DNA of 64,000 nt, taken from Nilaparvata lugens (Eukaryota; Arthropoda; Insecta; Hemiptera; Delphacidae). The notes under the pieces were generated by a model. It worked only from the letters and a program-made list of their open reading frames with translations. It made no database searches and had not been told where the DNA came from. The translations under genes were made by a program, and so were the position numbers. The DNA is taken from the NCBI RefSeq assembly GCF_014356525.2, contig NC_052508.1, forward strand, positions 62,210,047 through 62,274,046, written 5' to 3'. The stretch's first letter is position 1. Each line of letters starts with the position of its first letter. Below are positions 21,705-32,654 of the stretch, one piece after another.

Positions 21705-22709
21705 TTAATTATTTTTGCGTGTTGCACGCAGATTCTTCTTCTTCTGTTTTACAGACGGAGTAATAATATCACTCTTATCTATCCAGCTAGTTTTATCAAA
21801 GCCTAACCATTTAACAAGATATTTATTGTTTGATTTTCGTATTATTCGTTCAACTAAATATGTATTTTGTTCGGACGGTGTTAAGTTTGTTTTCATCAAT
21901 TGTTCACTATAAAATCTACCTTGTATGATTTCATTGTTAAGATCGCGAATTACATAGGTTGGCGGTTGTGTGGGAAAAACACCGTGAATTATAAACAGTT
22001 CTGGCGACCAATTTAATCTAAAACTTTTATCAAAAACCTGTCGAAACTTACTTATTCGCACTACGTCGCCTATTGCAAACTTTGGTCGATAAACTGTACG
22101 CGGCGGCGGCGACTGTTTTGTCTTTTTCTTCAACTGTAACATGATCAAATGCTTTTCATGACGTCGTCTAACACTGGCCGGCGTCATGCCAATCGCTGAA
22201 TGAATAGTGTTATTATATTGATAAACAATGTCTGGCAAAATGTTTAACCATTTTTGCGTACCGTTAGCAGTTAGTCGTTCATACAAACGTGATTTCAGTG
22301 TTCGGTTCAATCTTTCAACAAAAGCTGCCTTAATTTCAGAAAATACACTGTAATGATTAATGTTCAACCTATCGAATAGTTGTTTAACATCCTTATTGTA
22401 AAATTCGTGTCCTAAATCGCTTTGCACATTTTTTATACCCTTATTTAATACTAATATTCGCGCTAATTTTCGTTCAACTTCTTTTCCCGTTTTAGTTTTT
22501 AATGGTTCAGCAAAAGCATAACGTGAAAAACAATTAATTGCAATCAAAATATAACGATAGCCGTTGTTTGCTCTAGCAAATTCTGGCAATTCAATTAAAT
22601 CAATTTGAATGAGGTCTTTTATTCCTTTTAATATATATTTACGTCTGTTGAATTTTCTTCGCGCTGGACGGTGCAATTCCTGAGCAATTTTCTGTTGCAA
22701 ATCTGACAT
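21705..22709 (-). CDS. Polinton integrase (retroviral rve fold) with C-terminal chromodomain
   Basis: The frame is 334 residues long, intact, and starts with ATG. The catalytic triad is visible as Asp37 (IQIDLIEL), Asp98 (VQSDLGHEF) and Glu132 (KAAFVERLNRTLKSRL), with 33 residues between the second Asp and the Glu as in DD(35)E-type integrases. An SH3-like segment (FAIGDVVRISKFR, about 211-223) follows. A chromodomain lies at about 282-315 (TYLVERIIRK and YLVKWLGFDKTSWI), which in related elements guides insertion to marked chromatin. The N-terminal zinc-binding HHCC module is not obvious. The enzyme would join the element's DNA ends to the host chromosome. Confidence 0.95.
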   Translation of the reverse strand: MSDLQQKIAQELHRPARRKFNRRKYILKGIKDLIQIDLIELPEFARANNGYRYILIAINCFSRYAFAEPLKTKTGKEVERKLARILVLNKGIKNVQSDLGHEFYNKDVKQLFDRLNINHYSVFSEIKAAFVERLNRTLKSRLYERLTANGTQKWLNILPDIVYQYNNTIHSAIGMTPASVRRRHEKHLIMLQLKKKTKQSPPPRTVYRPKFAIGDVVRISKFRQVFDKSFRLNWSPELFIIHGVFPTQPPTYVIRDLNNEIIQGRFYSEQLMKTNLTPSEQNTYLVERIIRKSNNKYLVKWLGFDKTSWIDKSDIITPSVKQKKKNLRATRKNN

Positions 22710-22967
22710 ATTTGTAGTTTCGATCTCCCGCCCCTACACGAATGTGCGCGTGTGATTGTTTTTGCTAGAGTTCAGTCACACCTGCAGCACTACTGCTCCA
22801 GACAGCGATCTTTCTTCTTCTTCTTCTTCTTTAGACGGATGTTGTTTCTGCCGCCTTCTTCTTCTTCTTCGTGTTCGACACTGAGCTGAGCGACGCCTGT
22901 TGAACTGGTTTCATTAATAGCTTCTTGCTCCTCGCTCTCTCTCTCTCTTTCACTCTCACTGCTGCGA
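22710..22967. other. Spacer between polymerase and integrase genes
   Basis: It carries short TTC and CTCT runs (about 22810-22870 and 22930-22955). A minus frame across it is Glu/Ser/Lys low complexity and is not supported as a gene. Confidence 0.5.
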
Positions 22968-23316
22968 TCAATCTGACGTAACAGCAGTCCCGCCGCCGCT
23001 AGACGCGTTGCTATCAATATCTTCTCTTCTTCTCTCTTCTTCTATTAAATAATGACCCCACGCTTTCGTATCTATACCGTTTGATTCAATGTATCTTTTT
23101 GTGTCAAATGGTGATAATGCAACTTTGGCACACGATATTTGATAAATATCATGCGAATAACTGCGTAATTGTGAAAAGCATTCACGTTGAACTAATCTAT
23201 CTGTCAGACATTTCATGTACATGTCATATCTTAGTTTATTGTTTATAATTGTTCTTGCTACGCCTTTAGCTGCGTGCTTGCTAAACTTTTCATAAGAACT
23301 AACCTTAATACTACTT

Positions 23317-23368
<52 letters not shown>

Positions 23369-26300
23369 GTCACTAGCACTACTACTGCTTAGTACATATT
23401 CAAAACTGTAAAGTTTCGCACGAAGTCCACAAAAAGCCGTAATAATTCCAGATTTTAATTCATCTTTAAATGTGCCAGGCACACCATGGTTCAATTGACT
23501 ATAACAACAATGTGTGACAGGATAAGCACTTGTGTCAAAATGTTGAAGATTTTGTTTGATAACTGCATAGATATCGTCCGATTTTATATGGTATAGCAAC
23601 GAGTCTGTATCGCTCATGCACAATTTAACACAGCTTGGATCAAACATTTTCAAGAAAATGTTGTAGTGGAAATTGAACATTGTAAATTTACTCAAATCAA
23701 GAATTGAAAAACCGGCATAAATTGGACGATCTAATTTTATTTCTGTTTTACACATTTGTACAGCGACAATGTCTTTGTCAAACACAATCCATCGTTTACA
23801 GCTTGGTTTTGCAATCAAACTTTCCAATTTTTTCTGACAAGTGATTAGCTTAAAATCTATTCTTTTCCTATTATTCTCCATCAACTTTCCGAACAGACTA
23901 TTTGAAAGAAATTTAAAGAGGGTACGTTCAAATGAATTTTTTGCTTCCTTTCTCAGTTGTGCATTCAAATCAATAAATGGTTTAAGCCAGTACGACTGAT
24001 GAAAAGCGATTACTCTATGTACAGCAGTCAATTTCATGCCCAAGCTTAAATAAAGTTTCAAATTTCTATAGTGGAGTACATATCGTTTACGATTATAAAG
24101 GGTGGCTAAAAGACGTGATGACGCGGTGGCGGCAGCGGCGGAGGCGGGAGACGGGCGGCGCGCGGCCGCTTCTCTGCGCAGAGCAACAGTGTTGTCTGTT
24201 TGATATGGAGAGAACAGGTTGTAAGGCGGCTGATCTTTTAATGGAGCCAGGGGGAAGCTGTTATGTAATTGGTGTAAATTAACTGGATAGGTCAGGTCTG
24301 CTTCAATTATATAGCCAGTCTCGGCTTCATCGTGTATGCTTGTAAAATCGCCTAAAGCCATAATTTCATTTTGTGATAAAAATCTGAAATTTGATTCAGG
24401 TAGCTTGTAGGCAATCATTGTATGTGCGTATAAGCTTGTACAATCAAGATAGAGCAAAAAACTATTTTCAATAGCCGGGTTATAATTTACGCCCATATAT
24501 TTATTGTTTGCGACTGCATGACGGTGGGGAATAACTGATAGACCACCGCGTAAACCAGATTCTATGAGCAAGTTCATATCAGCATTGCTAATTAATTCTA
24601 AACGTACTTTAGTCAAATATAACATTGCATTCAACGAAAAATGCGGTAACGATACAAAGTGTGATACATCCAGTTTGTAAATTGTAAAAAATACAGTCCT
24701 AAAATTTTGAAAAATATCTGCCAGCAGTAAGCAATCTGACAAAAGGTAGAGATCATGATATTCACCCAATGAGTTTATGTTAAATTCGCGCCAAACTTTC
24801 TGCGCATGCTCATAATCGTCTACTTGCAATGCTGTATTATTAAGCGTACTGTAAAATGAGTCAATTGTCGGCAATTGCTGTTCTTCAAAATTTTTCAGCA
24901 TCTGTTATGTACTGATACGGGTACACGCCTTTACGTAGTAAAAGTTTTTGATGATTTTTTATCGTTGAATATTTTACACATTACTTTGAAATTAGTATCA
25001 ATGTTTTCTGTATCACTTGCAAGATTGGCAACAAGTGACTGTAGACTTGAGCTTAAGAATTGATAGCTGTCAAGGAAACGTACAACATGATCTATTGTAA
25101 TTGTGAGGAATTTTTCCGATGAGTTTGCAATAGAATCAATTTTCTCCTTTCGTCCTGCTAATGCCTTAACAATGAAATGACTATCATATCCGCGAAAATT
25201 ATGAAAAAAACAGTTTAATAGTTTTGGTGCTTTTGCATTTAAATTACATGATTTGTGCGTTGCACCGAGATAATGGCCTGTTGTATGAGAATGGTGCCTA
25301 ATACGAATTTCGTTGGCTTTAAATTCATCGTTGCACAAGAAACATACTGTACTATTGTTAAAAGCTAATAATTGTTCTTCATTTAATTCAATCATGGGCA
25401 CTTCTTGTTGCATATCAATGGAACAGTTTCGACCTATGGCAATGATCTCATCAAGAAATTGTTCAATAATTTTCTCGCCAACACTTGTAGCTCTATAAAC
25501 GCGTGGGCCGTAGAATATTTCACCTGATTCGTCTAAAATAATAAACGCATAGCCGCAAGCAACATGTTTTTGTGTTTTCCTTGTAAAGCTATTTCCTATA
25601 TCAGTTCCGAGCAAATCATCAACATTTTCATCATCATCGAGCTCCTCCTCCTCCTCACCGTTATTTGTTGGTACAATAAAACTTTCAAAATCGGCAAATG
25701 CAATGTACTTATTTTTTAGTGTGTACGAAAAATTTTTAAACTTTAACATTTCACCCTGTTTAGGTAGTACTGTTCTTTGTATTGCAAATGTTGAACACAA
25801 ATCCATATGTTTTTCTAGATTGGTTTTTCCATCGCAATTTGCTTGCCGGTTAGTTGTAAATTTGTTAAAACAATATGGACAAATGAACACTTGACCATTA
25901 TGCAAAGACAAGTGATGACTCAGTAGCCGTGACAATCCGTTATACCCTTGACGCGTGTTTATCAGAACATAATGCCATTTTTTCGGTGTTGTATCATTTG
26001 ACAATAGTAGAAGATTGATTTTATGTTCGCGTTGTCTATAAATTGAACAATGGTACGGGAAAAACTTTTTTTTAGCAGCATCATAAGCAATCACTGTTAT
26101 AGAAATGTTTAAATTTTGCACTTCAAATTTTTTAATGTCATGCACTGTAGTAGGAAACTTAATACCGGTCAAATTTAGATTATTTTCAAATTGCATCAGA
26201 TAGTCAACATTCATATTTCTACGTCTGTAATGAAAATAGCTAAGTACACTCCATACAAAACATTTACTATCATTTGTGTTTTTTACATTTATAACGGCTC

Positions 26301-26815
26301 TTTTTGCTTTTATAAAAGCAGGTGTTTCAATGTATGTACTATTTCCGCCAGCTAAAGGATTGTAACGAGTAATATTCAAATCAAATGAAATGATGCTAAC
26401 TACAGTCCAACCGCTGCCATACCTAATAAATTTATCAAGCGTTGATTCAATTTTCTCTACACCGCTAATAAATTGGTCTTGCAAAATATCTAATTGTTCA
26501 TCAACATTGATTAACAATGACGTATAACTGTAAAACGATGCGTTTGTCATAGTTTCAACGATTTCTTCTTGTTGCGATTGATCGCTGCTGCTGCCGCTAT
26601 CAACATTTACTTTTTTTCAATTGAACAGTTGTAACAAAATACCATTTAATATTTTTGTCAAAATTATCACTTTCTTCAACAATTAATTCAATTACTTTTG
26701 GCTTTAAAATTTGCAATAATGTTTGAACAACATCGATGAATAATTTTCTAAAAACAAATCTGTAGCGAACTGCACACGAATTTATGCTAGTACTTCGTTC
26801 AATAGTATAATCCAT
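22968..26815 (-). pseudogene. polB: Polinton protein-primed family B DNA polymerase, broken by frameshifts
   Basis: The gene can be followed from an ATG at 26815 (MDYTIERSTS) to a stop at 22968, equivalent to roughly 1,280 residues, normal for Polinton PolB. In order it has an N-terminal domain, Cys/His clusters (CPYCFNKF and CFLCNDEF), a 3'-5' exonuclease motif I (FADFESFI), the polymerase motif A region (DCTSLYAHTM), motif B (KFLSNSLFGKL) and motif C (MSDTDSLLYH), then a conserved C-terminal segment at 22968-23250. It would replicate the element from a protein primer. Frame breaks occur at about 26612-26625 (an A7 run), twice at about 24890-24960, and at about 23285-23340 beside a TAC repeat. 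Most sit in homopolymers or simple repeats, so assembly error is possible as well as decay. Confidence 0.93.
23310..23370. repeat. (TAC)n microsatellite inside the polymerase gene
   Basis: About eighteen TAC/ACT triplets encode a Ser run in the polymerase reading frame, and the frame is lost just downstream of it. The run lies after motif C, in a region where family members are variable. Confidence 0.9.
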
Positions 26816-29128
26816 AGTTTTTTTTTTTTTGATTTTGCTAGTAGTAGTAATAGTATTAGTCAAACACGAACAAAACAATAATTCAACTAAAAAAGCAATT
26901 TAAACTTTGGAAAAACATATTCAATAGGTTCTCTTTCAAATTGAATAAAATTTGCAAACAGAAAAAAAAATATATATATTGTAACATATTTAAATCTGGG
27001 TAGATGAAAAGCCCTAACAGAAATAGTAATAGGTCTAAAAATAAAGTAATTGGCTAATATCGCCAAGCAGATAATAATCAAGATAAGATAGCATCAGCTT
27101 GTTCTGGCTAAATGGTACAAGAACTTAAAAGGATTTGAAGGAAGTTTATTACTCATAAATAGATTATTTATAAAATATTTGAAGATTGAGGTTAGGTAGA
27201 TGTATTCACAGATCGGTGACCTAGAGATCGATCAAACCGAAGAACGTAGAATCTGACCAAAACCCCTTGGCAGAGCTTTATTGCATTCGGATGGTGTGCA
27301 ATGTGAAAAAACACCCGTCCACGTGGCTAATTATTAGTAGCATGGAATTAATATTAATATATAAAATATTCACTAGCATGCAAAGAGCATAAATAAAAAA
27401 CCAAATAAAAATAATTTAATGTATTCAGGAAATAAGAGTTACCAGGCGCATGAATACCTAATAAAATTTGCATGCACCAATAGTAAAACGGCAGTTAATA
27501 GGCGGCAACTGTAGGCCAATTCAAAAATATTTATATATATTTATATAATTGTAGTAGATTTTGTGTAAAAATTTGTGTAATCTATGTTATCAATATGGCT
27601 CGAATGCAAAGAAATTATTAATCATATAATCTAAGCAATATTTGGCATTCTTTGTAAGATCTATTTGAATTTAATGGCGGAGGATTGAGATATTTAAATT
27701 TTATGCTAATTTGAAAGTCGGAAAGAGAATCTGTAAAACTTGAGAAGGAAGAACCAGCACTCGCCAGCCAGATGCCACCATAAGAGGACCCTAAATATTT
27801 TAGAGCGATGTACCTTATTAATAATTTTGTAAAAATTAAAGTTAAAGTAAATTATTAAATTTCTTAAAAGACTTCGTGATGCTATTGTGAAGCAGAAGTC
27901 ATTTTTCATTTTTATTAAATTTATAACCCCTTGGAGGAGACGATTCCGGCTACCATATTCCCGGACCACATGGAGTTGGATCGACATCGGCGGCTTACAA
28001 GAAGATTTTCGACACGTGAGTGATTTAAATTTGAATTTAGTGATGGGCGCCCTAGTGCTTCGAAATAATCTGATGATCAAAGCTAGCTCGCCGAAAGGGT
28101 TATTATAAATTAAGAAATTAATAAGAGTAATACTTGCGCAAGTAAAAAATTAGTATTAAAGGTATTTAATTGAAAGAAAAATATAGATCAATATTTTAGA
28201 AATTTCTATTTAATCAAAGACGTACGAAATCTAGGCTATCAAACGTATGCATACAATATTTAATTTTTGCAATACAATTTGCGATAATTTATCATAGTTC
28301 TAATTCACTAGATGAATGGCTCTACCTATTCCGTCAGGTGCCGAATCTTGCACCCTGAGATAAAAATATATATTCGATACAAATAAATCTACTAAATACT
28401 AGAGATTTTAATATATAGATATATTTGGATTATTAGTGGCTAATTTATCAAGCTGATCTTAGAGCACATATTTTTGATTGAATTATCCAAGCAGACAAGT
28501 ATTAGCAAGTACATGTCACAGCTACATGCCAAAGAATGCATATGATTTCAAGATAAAGGCACATGGTAATGATTCGTGCCATAAATCTAGAATATAAAGT
28601 TAGCCTGTGATATTTTTATTGATTTCAAATATTGTTCTATTTTTATATTATATTTTTATCGCTCTATATATTTTTTGCCTCGATTGATCTTTGCATTATT
28701 TGTGTAATATATATGTATAACTTTTTCATGGTGTGCAATTTATTTTATATTCCTCATCTCTATAGTATAAGTATCATATATATATATATTTATTATTATT
28801 GAATTACAAGAGTTATAGGAGAAGCCCATATCTAGGCCTATCAAGATTTTTTAAGACTGAATACTATTAGAAAACCACGCCCTAATATATAAATCTCATG
28901 CTTTACCGACTGATGCCAAGCAGGAGGCTAATCGTTATTTAATATAAAGAATAACGTGACATAAAGATATGTCGTGCCAACGTGGGACTGATGATGAGAG
29001 CCAAGCTCATTGAATAATTACTTGAAATTAGATCAATAACCATAGTGAAAATTATAGATAACTTATACGAGTTGTGAGGAAAACTGGCGAAGGAATATTT
29101 GTATTACTTTTTGGGGAAACAAGAGCTT
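26816..29128. other. 2.3 kb upstream of the Polinton polymerase, no gene seen
   Basis: AT-rich throughout. A better-balanced stretch at about 27900-28110 contains GGAGGAGACGATTCCGGC and ends near a GTGAGTG, which could be a transposon leader or exon edge. I cannot support either. I looked for the reverse complement of the GC-rich block at 16.9-17.4 kb here, as a Polinton terminal repeat would need, and did not find it. Confidence 0.5.
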
Positions 29129-29228
29129 NNNNNNNNNNNNNNNNNNNNNNNNNNNNNNNNNNNNNNNNNNNNNNNNNNNNNNNNNNNNNNNNNNNNNNNN
29201 NNNNNNNNNNNNNNNNNNNNNNNNNNNN
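29129..29228. other. Assembly gap, exactly 100 N
   Basis: The run of 100 N is a conventional placeholder for a gap of unknown size. It ends directly in a GAA array, which probably stopped the assembly. Confidence 0.98.
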
Positions 29229-29464
29229 AAGAAGAAGAAGAGAAGAAGAAGAAGAAGAAGAAGAAGAAGAAGAAGAAGAAGAAGAAGAGAGAAGAAGAAG
29301 AAGAAGAAGAAGAAGAAGAAGGAGAAGAAGGAGAAGAAGAAGATGGAGAAGAAAAAGAAGATGGAGAAGAAGAAGAAGAAGAAGAAGAAGAAGAAGAAGA
29401 AGAAGAAGAAGATGGAGAAGAAGAAGAAGAAGAAGAAGAAGAAGAAGAAGAAGAAGGAGAAAGA
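29229..29464. repeat. (GAA)n array at the gap edge
   Basis: Near-pure GAA with occasional GGAGAA and GATGGA interruptions. The true array is likely longer because it abuts the gap. Confidence 0.95.
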
Positions 29465-29940
29465 TGCAGAGAAGAGCGAAACCGAACGAGAGCACCGCTC
29501 CTTTGAAAATGGCCGGCTACGTAATGTTTTTCGCTCAACATTGTGGATTAATACTTTTTTCTAAGGAACAACGCGAGGAAGTTGAAAGAGAGACAATAAG
29601 ACAGAGGAGGAGTGTGAGCTAAGGAATTGCATAGAAATTGACTTACAAAGATGGAGAATATTGTATCAAATTATAGAATGATACTCAATCACCTTGTTTC
29701 TTTAAATTTCTTTGATAGCTCATTCATTTATCTACTGCGTTTTGTGTAATTTCACCACTTCTTTTTCATCATTTTCTCTTCCAACGTTCTTTTTCCACAT
29801 CTGGTTCATCATCTTCATTCATTTTCTCTTCCTCCTTTTCTCTTTCTTCAACCTACTCTTCATATATCTGCTCCTGCTAATGAAGATTCCCCTCATCCGC
29901 CTTTTCTCCCCTTGTCATCATTTTCTACCTCTGATCCTTT
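29465..29940. other. No gene seen
   Basis: A short unique stretch followed by a CT-rich tract (about 29755-29900). Confidence 0.4.
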
Positions 29941-30236
29941 TGGTAGAGAGTTAGTGGGGAGGATATTTTTAATATTCTTCCCAAAGAATGGACATTGATA
30001 TGTCCAAAGCTCCGCCAATTTATGTAGATGCATAACAATATGATTATTATCTATAGTTATTATATTACAAATTGCTTTTTCATATCATATACAGTTCAAT
30101 AGTTATTTTCTTAGTCTATATTATGTAAATTCATCTATAACTTTGCTGTATTGTAAGCTATTGTATATAAGTGTATAAGCCAGTATATATATTGTAATCT
30201 ACATAAATAAAGTACTCAATCAATCAATCAATCAAT
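29941..30236 (+). mobile_element. LINE 3' end with (CAAT)n tail
   Basis: The sequence from GGTAGAGAGTTAGTGGGGAG to CATAAATAAAGTACT ends in four to five CAAT repeats (about 30216-30236). It is the same family as 8566-8850 (opposite strand) and, more distantly, 54366-54600. No coding part remains. Confidence 0.75.
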
Positions 30237-30890
30237 CCTTGGACATGACTTGAACTCTTCCTTTGTTTTCTGTCTCCTCCTTTTCCTCAACACCATACAT
30301 TCTCCGCCTATATTTTCTCTCTCTGTTCAGTATTCTCCTTATACGTTTGCATATACTTCTGAAGTCATATTCTCTCTCCATCATCCGCTTATTTATCTCC
30401 TCCAACGTTCCTTCCTCCTAAACTTCTACCAAATTCTATTTTCCTTCTTCCCACGCATTTCCTTCAAACTCTTTCTCTTTCTTCTCCTCCACTAGATTAT
30501 TGTTCAAAGTGTTTGTGTGTATTCTTTTTTTATTCTAACTTAATTTAAATTTTTGCTTTAATTTTTCACCGAACACTTGTTTTTCTACCATTTTTTCTTC
30601 TTCATTATCTTCTTCCCTTTTCTTCCTTTTCTATAACACTTCTATCTCCTTTTTCTTCAAATTCTTGCTCTTTTCCTTCAACTCTATATTTTTTATCCTA
30701 CTCCTCCTTCGCATTCTTCCTTCTTCTTCTTCTTCTTCTTCTTCTTCTTCTTCTTCTTCTTCTCCTCCTCCTCCTCCTCCTGCTCCTCCTTCTTCTTCTC
30801 CCTCTTCTCCAACAACTTCATCGACTTCTTTCCAATTTCAACTACTTTTTCCACTTCAACCGCTCATCTTCCTTTAATCTCCATTCATTT
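30237..30890. repeat. CT-rich tract with (TTC)n and (TCC)n arrays
   Basis: The tract contains TTC repeats at about 30719-30762 and TCC repeats at 30762-30785. Ser/Pro-rich frames across it are artefacts. Confidence 0.8.
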
Positions 30891-31487
30891 CTCCTCTCAC
30901 TCTTGCGCAAATGAGTTATTACATGCAGCAGATGAGCCGACACTGGTTGAACAGACAGAATGCTCCAGAAAAAGTAAGCCTGACACTATCAATAATAAAA
31001 GCTCGCTTATGATTGGTTGACAAGCCGTTTGCCAAATATAATAGCACACCGTTCTGCTTCACTCTGCTTTGGTTCGTTCCAACCACAATAAAAATAATTT
31101 ATAACTTGTGCTGATACAGGGTTATATTTAACACAATATCACTTCTCGAAACCCTTCATATCGTTTTTCATGATAATATTCTGTTGAATTTTGGAAAGAA
31201 ACTTTGAAATTAACAAGACAATAGCTAAGTTCAGACAAATAGAAAATTAGCCAATAAAAAGACTAGCTGCTGAACTTGAAACAACGAAAGACTAGCCAAT
31301 AGGAAGACATCAATACTTTACAGTAAAACAATAATATTACGAACAAAGTATTCAAATACGAAAGCATTCTGCAAGTATTTAAGGCAATAAAAAACTGAAT
31401 TCAGTTGGGAACCAAGCTAATGGATATCTCAATACATAAAACTACTTCACTAACGAAATTAGGGAGAGAATATATGTCTAATGTTAA

Positions 31488-31493
<6 letters not shown>
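30891..31493. other. No gene seen
   Basis: AT-rich with several ATTGGT/CCAAT-like words (about 31012, 31250, 31295). No open frame of note. It lies just downstream of the host exon in that gene's direction, so it is probably intron. Confidence 0.35.
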
Positions 31494-31528
<35 letters not shown>

Positions 31529-31673
31529 CGAATTTTGTTCGAAGGATATTTTAACGTCCCTATGAATTCTATTAGATTGAACGGAGATTGACAAACATCA
31601 TCTGTTTAATCCAATAAAATTTATAAGGACGGAAAAATATCGTACGAGCAAAATTCGATGTGTGTGTGTGTGG
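31494..31673. mobile_element. MITE A of an adjacent pair
   Basis: The ends CACACACATCGAATTTTG (left) and CAAAATTCGATGTGTGTG (right) are inverted repeats extending about 50 bp inward (GATATTTTAACGTCC against GGACGGAAAAATATC). The centre contains TTGACAAACATCATCTGTTT, shared with MITE B. Confidence 0.85.
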
Positions 31674-31683
31674 GGGGGGCTTT

Positions 31684-31833
31684 ACACACACATCGATTTT
31701 TAACCGTACGTTTTTATGCCATTCTTATGATTTCCATCAAATCAAACGAAACTTGACAAACATCATCTGTTTGATATAAAAGAATTCAAAACGACGCCAA
31801 AAAATCGTACATCCAAAAATTAACGTGTGTGTA
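31684..31833. mobile_element. MITE B of an adjacent pair
   Basis: The ends ACACACACATCGATTTTTAA and its approximate complement near 31833 form inverted repeats with GTACGTTTTTATGCC against a GGCGTTTTTAGC-like partner. The same TTGACAAACATCATCTGTTT core is present at about 31760. Only about 10 bp separate it from MITE A. Confidence 0.8.
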
Positions 31834-31977
31834 ACTATACTAATATTTCCAAACCAAAACAAGATAGGTGCCGGTAATTCGAGATGTTGAGAGATAGACT
31901 ACTATTCATAGAAAAATTCCAAGGCTGAAAGGTGAATCAATCCTAATCTTAACTAATTGAATTTAATTAAAACTCAC

Positions 31978-32168
31978 CCATTAATGTTGGTATGCGACAT
32001 GAACAGGCTAAGCAGAGTTTTGGCCAAACTGTACCACAGTTGCAGAAATATCTGGTCTGATTTCTTTTCACAGCTCTGCAGAAAATGTTCCGTTTCCCGA
32101 TCGAAACTCGACTGCACGAATTTGCCTCTCACCTCGGGAAGTAGACGTTCCATCGAGCACTTGTACCA
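31978..32168 (-). CDS. Internal exon of an unidentified host gene
   Basis: On the minus strand a T-rich tract and CAG acceptor (32169-32180) precede a 191-bp open stretch that ends exactly at GG|GTGAGTTTTAATT, a strong donor. The exon encodes 63 residues starting WYKCSMERLLPEVR and including EKKSDQIFLQLWYSLAKTLL. Composition is balanced and helical-looking, unlike the repeat frames around it. GC content is higher than in the flanks. I do not recognise the protein. The exon is phase 0 at its start and leaves two bases at its end. It lies between a MITE pair and a SINE, so the gene has large, transposon-filled introns. Confidence 0.75.
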
Positions 32169-32384
32169 CTGAAAAAAAAACAATTTCAATTCAATATAGT
32201 AAGTATTTTACATCAAATACTTGAATTTGAATTTTCAACACAATAATTTGAATCTAATACAATACCAGTGACCATGTACATGTTTTACATGAAATACTTT
32301 GTATAAAGTACTGTTGTAAAAGTGAATAATTAGCTCATGTAGCATTAGCTATATAAGTAGCTCATGTTGACACATAATATCAAC

Positions 32385-32545
32385 GGTATTTATTCATTTT
32401 CATTGGCTGATAATGCCCACATGAAATTTCCGCTTGCGTGTTGTGAGATGATCGAACCTCCATGCCATCGGCGGGATTCGAACCCACGAACTAAGCGCTG
32501 ATAGCAGACCGAAGTTTCTAACACAAGGTGGGTTTGTACGTAAAC
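32385..32545 (-). mobile_element. Second type of tRNA-derived SINE
   Basis: The minus strand carries a B box GGTTCGAATCC (about 32482-32492) inside GTGGGTTCGAATCCCGC, which can form a tRNA T-arm. Upstream lies CTGCTATCAGCGCTTAG, and the 3' part runs to AATGAATAAATACC. A full tRNA cloverleaf cannot be drawn, so I call it a SINE, distinct from the one at 1.8-2.7 kb. Confidence 0.65.
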
Positions 32546-32654
32546 TTCCGATACGACAGGCATTGTTGTCTGATGACATTCATATTGTCCAAATTTCGAA
32601 TGTGCTAAGACAGCTGATCAAATATTTTTTTGTTATTTGTGTTTCTTATCTAAG

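Larger units (their letters stand above)
17449..26815 (-). mobile_element. Maverick/Polinton transposon, incomplete or decayed copy
   Basis: Six co-directional genes lie on the minus strand. From 26.8 kb downwards they are a protein-primed family B DNA polymerase, a retroviral-type integrase with chromodomain, an unknown acidic protein, an A32/FtsK-like ATPase, a basic protein with a conserved C-terminus, and a coiled-coil repeat protein. Polymerase plus integrase plus packaging ATPase is diagnostic for Polintons. Major and minor capsid proteins and the adenain-like protease are not visible, and I found no long terminal inverted repeat at either side. True ends are therefore unknown, and the stated span covers only the genes. 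Confidence 0.93.

Noticed and set aside
22790..23017. 75-codon frame between polymerase and integrase
   Set aside because: Glu/Ser/Lys low complexity that overlaps the polymerase C-terminus.
26816..29128. Right terminal inverted repeat of the Polinton
   Set aside because: No reverse complement of any sequence left of the element could be found here by eye. A dot plot would be decisive.
29052..29622. Arg/Glu/Lys frames spanning the gap
   Set aside because: They run through 100 N and a GAA array and have no coding meaning.
32440..32545. tRNA gene on the minus strand
   Set aside because: The T-arm is good but the D-arm and anticodon arm do not fit. The sequence continues into a repeat body.
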